Origin: Candidatus Shapirobacteria bacterium UBA1435 | GTDB lineage: Bacteria; Patescibacteriota; Microgenomatia; UBA12405 | Assembly: GCA_002329385.1 (NCBI GenBank) | Contig: DCTR01000048.1 | Location: 3,446-15,899 of the forward strand | Length of the DNA: 12,454 nt | Direction: 5' to 3' | Shown here: positions 1-7,768 of the stretch, one piece after another | How the letters are laid out: the number at the start of each line of letters is the position of its first letter | Numbering within the stretch: position 1 is the stretch's first letter | The notes under the pieces: generated by a model | The model's input: only the letters and a program-made list of their open reading frames with translations | Told to the model about the DNA's origin: nothing | Database searches by the model: none | Made by a program: the position numbers and the translations under genes

Positions 1-672
1 AATCTTACTGAATACTGCAAAGCCCGCGCCGGCGACATCACCCAATGCAGCCAGTATGTTGAAAACAAATACTTTACCACTGTTAAGGAATGTCAGGAAG
101 TCGTTGGCCAAAATTCAAAACAGTGCTTGGATGAAAAAGCTTACATCAAGACCGGCGATCAAACTTATTATGCCTCTCTCCATGGACGCCAGGAAGCCAA
201 CCAAAACATCAGAGAGATCTGCGCTTTCAATCTAGCCGGCAACAAAAAAGACTGGTGGGCATTTATTGATAACACCAACAAAAACTGTAACTACGAAAAT
301 GCCGACACCTGCTGGGAAGAACAGGCCAAAAAAGCCAATCTTGACACCGCCAAAATCACCGAATGCTTCAATAAACAGACTGTTGACCTTATCGAAAAAG
401 AACTGGCCCTAACCGAAGCCAATAAAATTTCCGGATCGCCAACCATGGTAATTAACGGCATGCAGTTTCCGCCCGAAAACGCCTACACTGCCGACGGCAA
501 AGGTAGCGTTGTCATCGGCAAAACCACCGTCACCCAAGATAAATACCGGACCCCAGAAGGTGTCAAACAATTTATTTGCGGCGGTTTCAAAAAAGCCCCC
601 AAGGAATGCTCCACCGTTCTGGCCGACCTGGCCGACTCTTCGGCCGCAGCTGCCGCCGGCGGTTGCCAATAA
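1..672 (+). CDS. DsbA/GILT-like thioredoxin-fold protein, 5'-truncated by the window edge
   Basis: The frame is open from base 1 to the TAA at 670-672. A TTG at 127 is only an internal codon, so the true start lies upstream. What remains is 223 residues. The C-terminal half has the DsbA-type layout: a helical insert, then SGSPTMVING with the cis-proline at 439-441, then a C-terminal helix with FICGGFKKAPKEC. A stretch at 175-222 reads SLHGRQEANQNIREIC and follows the spacing of the GILT signature (CQHGxxECxxNxxxxC), with the first and middle Cys replaced by Ser and Ala. Many other Cys are present, and the tail is Ala-rich and ends GGCQ. The family suggests thiol-disulfide exchange or an exported Cys-rich protein. 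The CxxC active site and any signal peptide or membrane anchor would lie outside the window, so enzyme activity cannot be judged. An intrinsic terminator follows directly. Confidence 0.75.
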   Translation, partial: NLTEYCKARAGDITQCSQYVENKYFTTVKECQEVVGQNSKQCLDEKAYIKTGDQTYYASLHGRQEANQNIREICAFNLAGNKKDWWAFIDNTNKNCNYENADTCWEEQAKKANLDTAKITECFNKQTVDLIEKELALTEANKISGSPTMVINGMQFPPENAYTADGKGSVVIGKTTVTQDKYRTPEGVKQFICGGFKKAPKECSTVLADLADSSAAAAAGGCQ

Positions 673-690
673 GCTCCGATCAAAATCATT

Positions 691-718
691 GGCGCGGCCT
701 CAAAGCCGCGCCTTTTTT
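691..718 (+). terminator. Intrinsic terminator after the thioredoxin-fold gene
   Basis: A perfect 8-bp G+C-rich stem, GGCGCGGC (691-698) with GCCGCGCC (705-712), encloses a 6-nt loop and is followed at once by six T (713-718). It sits 18 nt after the stop codon and 12 nt before the next start. It should end the upstream transcript and leave the methyltransferase gene to another promoter or to read-through. Confidence 0.92.
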
Positions 719-730
719 GTTTAAGTCGCA

Positions 731-1285
731 ATGGTCAAAATGAATTCCCACCAGATTCGCCAAAGTGGAGTAGGGGAGTCAAAAAAAATCCAACGCCAGG
801 TTAAGCGGCACCCCCTCGTTCTTGTCCTCGATAACGTCGTTGACACTTACAACATCGGCTCTTTTTTCCGTCTGGCCGACGCCCTGGCCGCCGAAAAAAT
901 ATACCTTTGTGGCCAGGTTGTCACCCCACCAAATATTAAAATCCACCGCGCCTCAATCGGCACCTGGAAACTTGTTCCCTGGCAACATTCCTACTCCACC
1001 ACCGACATCCTCTTGGATCTAAAAAAACAAGGCTATCAGCTTATCGCCTGCGAACAAACTCCAAACAGCCGCCATTACCAAAAAACCGACTACCGCCAAC
1101 CAATCGCCATCGTTGCCGGCAGTGAAAGCCAGGGGTTATCGCCAGAAACCCTCTCTCTAGTCGACCAGATTGTCGAAATTCCCATGCACGGAATCAACAA
1201 ATCCCTAAACGTCTTAGTTGCCACCGCCATTGTCGGCTACCACTTTCTCAGCCTTCTGACGGGAAACCCTAAACAGCCAGCCTGA
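731..1285 (+). CDS. SpoU/TrmH-family RNA 2'-O-methyltransferase
   Basis: A 184-residue, single-domain SPOUT methyltransferase that would transfer a methyl group from S-adenosylmethionine to a ribose 2'-OH in tRNA or rRNA. All three SpoU motifs are visible: motif 1 at residues 35-47 (NVVDTYNIGSFFR, with the conserved Asn and Arg), motif 2 at 127-136 (IVAGSESQGL), and motif 3 at 150-160 (IPMHGINKSLN), which forms the trefoil-knot cofactor site. There is no N-terminal substrate-binding extension of the RlmB type, so the target RNA cannot be told. The first ATG (731) and a second in frame (740) are both possible. The second gives an N-terminus of MNSHQIRQ, and neither has a Shine-Dalgarno sequence. 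It lies between a terminator and the gyrB promoter, so it is probably expressed alone. Confidence 0.88.
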   Translation: MVKMNSHQIRQSGVGESKKIQRQVKRHPLVLVLDNVVDTYNIGSFFRLADALAAEKIYLCGQVVTPPNIKIHRASIGTWKLVPWQHSYSTTDILLDLKKQGYQLIACEQTPNSRHYQKTDYRQPIAIVAGSESQGLSPETLSLVDQIVEIPMHGINKSLNVLVATAIVGYHFLSLLTGNPKQPA

Positions 1286-1320
1286 TTACCCCCATCCTGT
1301 CGTATTTTTATTGCCTCGTT

Positions 1321-1340
1321 TGACCCATTTTGACCCATTT
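1321..1340 (+). repeat. Tandem 10-bp direct repeat, two copies
   Basis: TGACCCATTT occurs twice head to tail (1321-1330 and 1331-1340) in the spacer between the methyltransferase gene and gyrB, about 43 bases before the proposed -35 box. It is exact but short. It could be a slippage product or a tandem protein-binding site. Confidence 0.6.
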
Positions 1341-1382
1341 TGTTATACCATTTATTACCTATCCTTCCATTATTTTTACCAC

Positions 1383-1410
1383 TTGTAAAGCTATTTCCTT
1401 CTGATACAAT
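1383..1410 (+). promoter_or_regulatory. Probable sigma-70 promoter of gyrB-gyrA, extended -10
   Basis: The -35 box TTGTAA (1383-1388, 4 of 6 match to TTGACA) is separated by 16 nt from the -10 box TACAAT (1405-1410, 5 of 6 match to TATAAT). The -10 box is preceded by TG at 1402-1403, giving the extended -10 form TGnTACAAT. Transcription would start near 1417, leaving a leader of about 45 nt before gyrB. The surrounding spacer is A+T-rich, so chance matches are possible, but the combination of elements and position is good. Confidence 0.6.
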
Positions 1411-1462
1411 TAAATTACTCAATAGATCTCGAAATAAATTGATCTTTTAGCCACCAAATTTT

Positions 1463-3400
1463 ATGGCTGACACCCAAAACTACACCAGTGATCAGATTGT
1501 CGTCCTTGAAGGCCTTGAACCGGTCCGCAAACGGCCAGCCATGTATATCGGTTCCACCGACATCCGCGGCCTTCATCACTGCCTGACAGAAATTGTTGAC
1601 AATTCCATCGACGAAGCCCTGGCCGGTTTTGCCAAAAACGTCTGGATTGTCGTTCACCAAGACAACTCCGTTACTGTCGCCGACGACGGCCGCGGCATCC
1701 CCATCGACATCATGCCTAAATACCAGAAACCGGCGCTGGAAGTGATTATGACCACTCTCCATTCCGGCGGCAAGTTTGAAGGCGCCGCCTACAAAGTCTC
1801 CGGCGGACTCCATGGCGTTGGCGCCTCCTGCGTCAATGCTCTTTCCATCCTCTATCAGATTGAGGTCAGGCGGGACGGAAAAATCTACTTTATGGAGTTT
1901 TCCAGAGGAAAAGTCAAAACCAAACTTACCGAAATTCCCGAAACCAAAGTTCAGCCCTTAACTGCCATCATCCCCAAAGACCTCACCGGCACCACCGTCA
2001 CCTTTTACCCTGATAAGGAAATTTTTAAAGAAACCACTGAATTCGATGGCAAAACCATAATCAGGTCCCTCAAAGACCGTGCCTACCTGACTTCCAAAAT
2101 CTACTTCCACTATTTTGACCTGCGCACCAACTCCCAAAGGCATTTCTACTTTGAAGGTGGCATTATTTCTCTCCTTCGCGAAATAAATAAAGGCAAAAGC
2201 ACTGTTCACGAACCAATCTACATCCACCGCGCCCAAGATAACGTCGATGCCGAAATTGCCATCCAATATAACGACACTTTTCAGGAAAATACCCCTTCCT
2301 ACGTCAACATCATCAACACCTCCGAAGGCGGCACCCACCTTTCCGGTTTTAAGGCCGCCCTCACCAAAGTTATTAAGGATTACGCCGACAAAAAAGAACT
2401 GCTTAAAAGCAAAGACGATTCAATTACCGGTGATGACGTTCGGGAAGGCCTGACCGCCGTTATCTCCATCCGCATGGGGAGCAAGGATCTGCAATTTGAA
2501 GGCCAAACCAAAAGTAAACTCGGCAACTCCGAAGTCCAACCCATTGTCTACAAAATCGTCAAAGAAGAGCTTGAAATGTATTTTGAAGAGCACCCCGATA
2601 TCGCCAAAACTATCGTCGGCAAATCTATTCTCGCCATCCAAATCCGTAAGGCCGCCAAAGCCGCCAAAGACGCCATCATGCGCAAAGGTGCCTTTGATTC
2701 TCTCGGCCTTCCGGGCAAACTGGCCGACTGTCAATCAAAAAACCCACAGGATTCAGAAATTTTTATCGTCGAAGGCGACTCTGCCGGCGGCAGCGCCAAA
2801 CAGGCCCGCGACCGAAAATCCCAAGCCGTTTTACCTCTTTGGGGCAAAGGCCTAAACACTGAAGGCATGCGTCTGGACAAAATCGTCTCTTCTGAAAAAT
2901 TCAAGGATCTGATTATCGCCCTGGGTATGGGAATAGGGGAGACCCTTAATCCCGAAAAACTGCGTTATCACCGAATAATCCTTATGGCTGATGCCGATGT
3001 CGACGGTTCACACATCAACACCCTCTGGCTCACCCTACTTTTCCGTCATCTTCCCTGCACCATCGAAAAAGGCTACGTCTACCTGGCCATGCCGCCTCTA
3101 TACAAAATTAAACACAACAAAGAAATCCAATACTGCTATACCGAAGAAGAAAAAGAAGTATTTTTAAGAAATCTCGGCAAAACCAACGTCGACATCCAGC
3201 GCTACAAAGGCTTGGGTGAAATGAATCCTGAACAGTTGTGGGAAACCACCATGAATCCGGAAACCAGAATTCTTAAAAGGATAACCATTGCCGACGCCCA
3301 AAGGGCTGACGAAACTTTCCGCACGCTAATGAGCGAAGACGTTCCTCCTCGAAAAAAATTTATTCAAACCCACGCCCATCTGGCCACCTTAGACATTTAA
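1463..3400 (+). CDS. gyrB: DNA gyrase subunit B
   Basis: A 645-residue ATPase subunit of DNA gyrase, which with GyrA introduces negative supercoils. The GHKL ATPase domain shows E43 and N47 in TEIVDNSIDEA, DDGRGIP at 74-80, and the lid motif GGLHGVG at 114-120. The transducer-domain lysine is in QTK at 348-350. The TOPRIM domain carries E437 in EGDSAGGSA and the metal-binding D510, D512 and D514 in DADVDGSHI. The C-terminus keeps RYKGLGEMN and the usual RRKxFI-like end. The length fits the short GyrB form without the large proteobacterial insert. The ATG at 1463 has no Shine-Dalgarno sequence, and an in-frame TTG at 1439 runs into a stop. gyrA follows after 15 nt, so the two form an operon. 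ParE is the alternative, but the adjacent GyrA has a gyrase-type C-terminus. Confidence 0.97.
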   Translation: MADTQNYTSDQIVVLEGLEPVRKRPAMYIGSTDIRGLHHCLTEIVDNSIDEALAGFAKNVWIVVHQDNSVTVADDGRGIPIDIMPKYQKPALEVIMTTLHSGGKFEGAAYKVSGGLHGVGASCVNALSILYQIEVRRDGKIYFMEFSRGKVKTKLTEIPETKVQPLTAIIPKDLTGTTVTFYPDKEIFKETTEFDGKTIIRSLKDRAYLTSKIYFHYFDLRTNSQRHFYFEGGIISLLREINKGKSTVHEPIYIHRAQDNVDAEIAIQYNDTFQENTPSYVNIINTSEGGTHLSGFKAALTKVIKDYADKKELLKSKDDSITGDDVREGLTAVISIRMGSKDLQFEGQTKSKLGNSEVQPIVYKIVKEELEMYFEEHPDIAKTIVGKSILAIQIRKAAKAAKDAIMRKGAFDSLGLPGKLADCQSKNPQDSEIFIVEGDSAGGSAKQARDRKSQAVLPLWGKGLNTEGMRLDKIVSSEKFKDLIIALGMGIGETLNPEKLRYHRIILMADADVDGSHINTLWLTLLFRHLPCTIEKGYVYLAMPPLYKIKHNKEIQYCYTEEEKEVFLRNLGKTNVDIQRYKGLGEMNPEQLWETTMNPETRILKRITIADAQRADETFRTLMSEDVPPRKKFIQTHAHLATLDI

Positions 3401-3415
3401 ACCACCACACCGCTT

Positions 3416-6028
3416 ATGCCCGACATAGACGAGACCAATAAATTGAAACCAACCGGCAAAATACTTGATGTCGACATCGTCCCCGAGATGGAGAAATCCT
3501 ATCTCGACTATGCCATGTCGGTTATTGTCGCCAGGGCTTTGCCCGACGTCCGTGACGGCCTCAAGCCGGTTCACCGGCGTATCGTTTACGCTATGGATAA
3601 GATGGGGCTTGGGCATTCCGGTAAAAATGTTAAATCCGCCGCTGTTGTCGGTGAAGTTCTCAAATCATACCACCCCCATGGTGATGCCGCCGTCTACATG
3701 TCTCTGGTCCGCATGGCTCAAAACTTCTCTCTCCGCTACCCTCTGGTCTTTGGTCAAGGAAATTTTGGTTCGATCGATGGTGATCCACCCGCCGCCATGA
3801 GGTATACCGAAGTCCGTATGGCCAAATTAACTCCGGAACTGATCACCGACATCGACAAAGACACGGTTGAGATGGTGCCAAACTACGACGGCACCACTCT
3901 TGAACCTTCTGTCTTACCCACCAGAATTCCCAACCTGCTCCTCAACGGCGCCGACGGCATTGCCGTTGGTATGGCCACCAGAATGCCACCCCACAACCTC
4001 AAGGAGCTCACCCAAGCCATCGACCATATTCTCAACCACTCCCGTCTTGAACCGCAGGAAACCATCGAAATTCCCAACTTAATCAACCAGAAACCGCAGA
4101 CCACCGAAGAAATAGTCCTAGCCCCCATTCATCTTCTTGAAAAGCAGAAATACACCCTGGAAACTTCTGCCACCCTCGAAAGCATTCTTCCGTTTGTCAA
4201 CGGCCCCGACTTTCCCACTGCCGGCGAAATATACGGCAAAAAAGGCATAACTGAAATGTATACCACCGGCAGAGGCAAATTTTCTGTCCGCGGAGTCGCC
4301 AGAATCGAAGAAACCAAAACCGGAAAAATCAGGATCATCATTACTGAACTGCCCTATCAGACCAACAAATCCGAACTGGTCAAAAAAATCGCCGATCTGG
4401 TTCATGAAAAAAAGATCATTGGCATTTCCGATCTTCGCGATGAATCTGACCGCCACGGTATCCGCGTCGTCGTCGAAATCAAAAAAAATGGCCGACCCAA
4501 AACCGTCCTTAACAAACTCTACAAATACACTCCACTCCAAAGCTCATACTCCGCCATCATGCTCGCTCTGGCCAACGGCGTCCCTCAAACCCTCAACCTT
4601 CGCCAACTGCTCCTTCTCTTCCTTCGCCACCGTGAATCGGTTGTCCGCAACCGTTCTATTTTTGATCTGAAAGGCGCTTATATGCGCAACCACATCCTGG
4701 AAGGTTTCCGCAAAGCTCTGGATATTATCGATGAGGTAATTAAAACCATCAAATCCACTAAAGTCAACGAAGACCCAAAGCAAAAACTTATGGACAAATT
4801 TGGCTTCACCGACCTTCAGTCTCAAGCCATTCTTGATATGCAACTCCGCCGACTTTCCGGCCTAGAAAGACAAAAGATTGACGAAGAATATGACCAAATC
4901 CAGGAAAATATCAAACGACTCACCGGCATTGTTACCCAATCGGCCGACATGATTGAAGTCCTCAAGTCAGAAAACAAGGAAATCCAGGAAAAGTATTCCG
5001 ACGAACGCCGCACCAAAATCCACAGCCGCGAACTTGATGCCATTAATGACGAAGATATTATTCCCAACGAACCGACCCTGGTCACCATCACCAAGACTGG
5101 CTATATTAAACGCGTCCCCAAGGAAACCTACCGCACCCAAAAACGGGGTGGGGTAGGCGTGGTGGGCATGACTACCAAGTCGGAAGACGAAGTTGAAAAC
5201 ATGCTCTCCGTCAACACTCACGACGATCTGCTCTTCTTTACCAACAAAGGACGGGTTTTTAGGACAAAAGTCTGGGACATAACCGAAAGCAGCCGCCAGT
5301 CAAAAGGCCAAGCCATTGTTAACCTCATTAATATCGTCCAGGGTGAAACCATCCAAGCCGTCCTTCCCATCACCAAAAGTCAGGAGGGCAAGTTTATTGT
5401 TCTTGCCACCAAAAGGGGAACGGTTAAAAAAACTCTCATCGACAAATTCGCCAACATCCGCCAAAATGGCCTTACCGCCATCAAACTCGATACTGATGAT
5501 CAGTTAATCTGGGCCAGAATTACTCACGGTGACGATCATTTGTTTCTTGTTACCAATAAGGGCAAATGTATCCGTTTTGACGAAAAAGACATCCGCCCCA
5601 TGGGTCGGCACACCCGGGGAGTCCGGGGCATCCTCCTAAAGGAAAACGATTTCTTGGTTAGCATGGACGTCGTCGCCGCCACCAAATCCAAAGACGGCTT
5701 TAAACATCTTTTAGTTGTCACCGAAAACGGCGTTGGCAAAAGATCTGACATTTATCTATATCCCACCCAGCGCCGAGGCGGTATTGGCATAAAAGTTGCC
5801 AATCTCACCTCAAAAACCGGCAATGTTGCCTCCGCCCAGGTTGTCACCGAAAACGACAGCCAGATAATTCTTGTCACCAAAAAGGCGGTTACCCTAAAAA
5901 TGCCCCTAAAAAATATTCCCGTCCTTAGCCGCAACACCAAAGGCGTCATTCTCATCCGTTTCAAATCTGCCGACGACAAAGTTAACGCCATCACCGTCCT
6001 CTCCAGCGCCTCCGAACCGTCTGCCTAA
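3416..6028 (+). CDS. gyrA: DNA gyrase subunit A
   Basis: An 870-residue DNA breakage-reunion and wrapping subunit of gyrase. The N-terminal half has [16 protein letters not shown] (40-55) and the catalytic Tyr130 in AMRYTEVRM, which forms the phosphotyrosine link to cleaved DNA. The C-terminal beta-pinwheel has a GyrA box QKRGGVG at 575-581, the feature that separates gyrase from ParC. Further blade motifs include [20 protein letters not shown] and QRRGGIGI. In the quinolone-determining region the sequence is [10 protein letters not shown]: Ala91 replaces E. coli Ser83 and Met95 replaces Asp87. No Shine-Dalgarno sequence precedes the ATG, so translational coupling to gyrB across the 15-nt gap is likely. 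Codons are strongly C-ending, unlike the minus-strand genes of this window. The gene converges on the recombinase gene. Confidence 0.97.
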   Translation: MPDIDETNKLKPTGKILDVDIVPEMEKSYLDYAMSVIVARALPDVRDGLKPVHRRIVYAMDKMGLGHSGKNVKSAAVVGEVLKSYHPHGDAAVYMSLVRMAQNFSLRYPLVFGQGNFGSIDGDPPAAMRYTEVRMAKLTPELITDIDKDTVEMVPNYDGTTLEPSVLPTRIPNLLLNGADGIAVGMATRMPPHNLKELTQAIDHILNHSRLEPQETIEIPNLINQKPQTTEEIVLAPIHLLEKQKYTLETSATLESILPFVNGPDFPTAGEIYGKKGITEMYTTGRGKFSVRGVARIEETKTGKIRIIITELPYQTNKSELVKKIADLVHEKKIIGISDLRDESDRHGIRVVVEIKKNGRPKTVLNKLYKYTPLQSSYSAIMLALANGVPQTLNLRQLLLLFLRHRESVVRNRSIFDLKGAYMRNHILEGFRKALDIIDEVIKTIKSTKVNEDPKQKLMDKFGFTDLQSQAILDMQLRRLSGLERQKIDEEYDQIQENIKRLTGIVTQSADMIEVLKSENKEIQEKYSDERRTKIHSRELDAINDEDIIPNEPTLVTITKTGYIKRVPKETYRTQKRGGVGVVGMTTKSEDEVENMLSVNTHDDLLFFTNKGRVFRTKVWDITESSRQSKGQAIVNLINIVQGETIQAVLPITKSQEGKFIVLATKRGTVKKTLIDKFANIRQNGLTAIKLDTDDQLIWARITHGDDHLFLVTNKGKCIRFDEKDIRPMGRHTRGVRGILLKENDFLVSMDVVAATKSKDGFKHLLVVTENGVGKRSDIYLYPTQRRGGIGIKVANLTSKTGNVASAQVVTENDSQIILVTKKAVTLKMPLKNIPVLSRNTKGVILIRFKSADDKVNAITVLSSASEPSA

Positions 6029-6283
6029 CAATTTATTTACCCGCCCGGCTTATTCTTACTTCACCACCCCAAGTAGGGTAGGGGAGTGGTCTCATATTAT
6101 AGGACCATCTAATATCTTGGACCTAAATTAGCAATATGTCACTTAGACTGCTAATACAAGCTAAAAATCGATTTTTGGCCTAATATTCAACCAATTTACC
6201 TAATTTTGGGCAACCAAACAACTGTCTTTCTCATACACACCGGTAACACAAAAAACCTAGCTTTTATAAGGACATCTCGACTA
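6029..6283. other. Convergent intergenic region between gyrA and xer
   Basis: These 255 bases separate the 3' ends of gyrA (+) and xer (-). No coding signal is seen. They contain a G+C-rich imperfect inverted repeat (6063-6070 with 6082-6090, 8 pairs and one bulged A) without a T-run, a TTAGCA/TGCTAA inverted repeat (6128-6133 with 6149-6154), a perfect palindrome at 6163-6176, and one copy of TCCTATAAT on the minus strand (6104-6096) that recurs in the other flank of xer. No textbook terminator is present for either gene. Confidence 0.7.
6160..6179. terminator. Possible bidirectional terminator hairpin between convergent genes
   Basis: The 14-bp perfect palindrome AAAAATCGATTTTT (6163-6176) is flanked by GCT and GGC (6160-6162 and 6177-6179), which extend the RNA stem by two Watson-Crick pairs and one G-U pair. 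The symmetric A-run and T-run would place U residues on the 3' side of the stem in either direction. The stem is A+T-rich and has no further U tract, so this is a weak terminator at best, or a protein-binding palindrome. Confidence 0.3.
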
Positions 6284-7222
6284 TCATTTTTCCTTGTTGC
6301 CACTGTGAAATCTTTCATGGACATCTCGTAATCTGGCATTGGTTACATGAGTGTAAATTTGTGTCGTCGCTATGTTTTTGTGTCCCAGTATTTCCTGAAC
6401 CGACCTTAAATCTGCCCCGGAACGCAACAAGTCAGTCGCCATCGAGTGTCTGATGGTGTGGGGTGTAGCCATGACCGGCAGTTTGGCTTTTCTGACGTAA
6501 GCCCCGACCAATCTTTGTACCGACCTGACCGACAGTCTTGTCTTCTCTTCATCCAACTCGATTGCCTTTTTTCTGGGATAGTTAATAAACAGTGGTTTAT
6601 AATGGTCAACCCTCGACCTTAAGTATCTTTCTAAATAACCAGCGGCTCGCCTGGAGATAAAAACCACCCTCGACCGTCCACCCTTACCCACCACTCCAAA
6701 CTCACGGGTTTGTAAATTCACATCATCACGGTTTAACGCCGTCAACTCCGAAACCCTCAACCCGGTCGAAAATAATAATTCTAAAATCGCCTTATCCCTC
6801 AACCCGCTTTTGGTCGACAATATTGGCTGGTTCAACAATCTTTCCACCTGCTCACCGTCCAAAAACTTTAACGAATGGTCGCGATTTTTCGGCACCTCCA
6901 GCCTCTCCGGCGACAATACCCGATAGTCATTCCTGCTAAGCCACTTTAAAAAGGATCTTAAGGCAATAATATGATATCCCTGCGTCACCGATCTCATCTC
7001 TCCGTCTACGCCCTTCTTTCTCGACAAAAACAATCTGTATCTTCTAATCAAATCCAGGTCTAAATCATCAATAATCGGTTGACCGCCTTTCTCTCCACCG
7101 ACAAAATCCAAAAACGTCTGCAAATAATGCTGATAGTTTCTAACCGTCAGTTTTGAACAGTTCTTCTCCACCTCCAGATGTTCCAAAAATGACCTTATCA
7201 ATCGGCTCAAATCCTTATCCAT
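6284..7222 (-). CDS. XerC/XerD-type tyrosine recombinase
   Basis: A 312-residue site-specific recombinase, likely the enzyme that resolves chromosome dimers. The N-terminal core-binding (SAM-like) domain covers about residues 5-95. The catalytic domain has the full set of residues: R146 in FSTGLRVSEL, K170 in VVGKGGRSR, H255 and R258 in TPHTIRHSMATDLL, H281 in LGHKNIATTQ, and the nucleophile Y290 in QIYTHV. Length and spacing match XerC/D rather than phage integrases. I chose the ATG at 7222. The longer frame would begin with a TTG at 7261 and add 13 residues unlike the family. There is no close Shine-Dalgarno sequence, only GGTGG about 13 nt upstream. Only one Xer protein is seen here, so XerC and XerD cannot be told apart. 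The gene converges with gyrA and follows a long structured spacer that may carry its promoter and regulatory sites. Confidence 0.9.
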   Translation of the reverse strand: MDKDLSRLIRSFLEHLEVEKNCSKLTVRNYQHYLQTFLDFVGGEKGGQPIIDDLDLDLIRRYRLFLSRKKGVDGEMRSVTQGYHIIALRSFLKWLSRNDYRVLSPERLEVPKNRDHSLKFLDGEQVERLLNQPILSTKSGLRDKAILELLFSTGLRVSELTALNRDDVNLQTREFGVVGKGGRSRVVFISRRAAGYLERYLRSRVDHYKPLFINYPRKKAIELDEEKTRLSVRSVQRLVGAYVRKAKLPVMATPHTIRHSMATDLLRSGADLRSVQEILGHKNIATTQIYTHVTNARLRDVHERFHSGNKEK

Positions 7223-7271
7223 ATTACTAATCTTACCACCAAAGCCCCGTCTACAGCGCAAATCGTTGTTT

Positions 7272-7284
7272 CTAGAGGCTCTAG
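7272..7284. promoter_or_regulatory. 13-bp palindrome upstream of xer, possible operator
   Basis: CTAGAG (7272-7277) and CTCTAG (7279-7284) are perfect inverted repeats around a single central G, 50 bases upstream of the chosen xer start and just downstream of a TATAAA that could be its -10 box. The position fits an operator or a leader hairpin. No direct evidence of function can be seen. Confidence 0.3.
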
Positions 7285-7363
7285 TGAAGTTGAAAATATT
7301 TATACCTATCTTTAGGCATAAAATCTATATCCCCTCCAAAAATATCCTCGGGGGAGTCAAATA

Positions 7364-7435
7364 GTCGTTTTAAAGCTAATAAAACGGTTTATAAGCAATC
7401 GCGGCCAAGCGGGCGAGTAGAGCCAATAAAACGAC
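7364..7435 (-). promoter_or_regulatory. Two mutually exclusive hairpins in the xer upstream region
   Basis: Read on the minus strand (toward xer), GTCGTTTTA (7435-7427) can pair with TAAAACGAC (7372-7364), a perfect 9-bp long-range stem. The same 3' segment can instead pair with the nearer CGTTTTA (7386-7380), a perfect 7-bp stem with a 7-nt loop. The two pairings compete for one strand, as in attenuators and riboswitches. The 9-mer AATAAAACG is also directly repeated on the + strand (7378-7386 and 7425-7433). A G+C-rich segment near 7401-7417 lies inside the long loop. No known riboswitch class was recognised. Confidence 0.35.
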
Positions 7436-7533
7436 AACAAAACAATAATATCTTGTCAATCAAATTATATTTATCGAATAATAATCAACTTAATTAAGCG
7501 AAATAAGCCCTCTCCCCCGGCTGTCTCGTTTGG

Positions 7534-7565
7534 ATATGTCGTAAAAGATACATTGTGCGACATAT
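7534..7565. repeat. 8-bp perfect inverted repeat, 16-nt loop
   Basis: ATATGTCG (7534-7541) and CGACATAT (7558-7565) are perfect inverted copies separated by 16 bases. On transcription of either strand this would form a hairpin. On the + strand it is followed by a short A-run, so a minus-strand transcript would have a U-run before the hairpin rather than after it. It is therefore not a minus-strand terminator. Confidence 0.5.
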
Positions 7566-7768
7566 AAAAATTGGGAATCCCTGGCTGGAGGACAACAACC
7601 CATCATCTACATCCTACCAACCAATCAACGTTATCATTTAGTCGACAACAAAAATAAAAAGTATCGCATATCGCTCTCTTCCCCAAACCCTCTGGCACTC
7701 TCAAACCTCTCTTGCCAATTAAATGCCTTTTCCACATAGACTATATCAATATATATCATCAACTTAAG

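Noticed and set aside
127..672. TTG at 127 as the start of the first gene
   Set aside because: The same frame stays open to base 1 with similar Cys-rich sequence and no ribosome site at 127, so the gene is truncated by the window.
770..6087. Shared word GTAGGGGAGT at 770-779 and 6078-6087
   Set aside because: Ten bases only, one copy inside a coding region, no flanking similarity. Most likely chance.
6250..6275. T6 run on the minus strand after xer as its terminator
   Set aside because: Only about 3 base pairs of stem can form before the T-run.
7223..7261. Longer recombinase starting at TTG 7261
   Set aside because: It adds 13 residues not typical of XerC/D. The ATG at 7222 gives a normal N-terminus.
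7490..7606. 38-codon frame on the minus strand starting with two ATG and preceded by AGGA
   Set aside because: It overlaps the perfect inverted repeat at 7534-7565, shows no recognisable domain, and frames of this length are expected by chance in 770 bases.
7636..7669. Tiny hydrophobic frame on the minus strand (MRYFLFLLSTK) that could be a leader peptide
   Set aside because: Only 11 codons, no clear ribosome site, and no attenuator directly behind it.
7728..7736. TTTTCCACA, one mismatch from a DnaA box, near A+T-rich DNA and close to gyrBA, suggesting oriC
   Set aside because: It is a single box, dnaA and dnaN are absent, and gene orientation here is convergent rather than divergent with no skew change.
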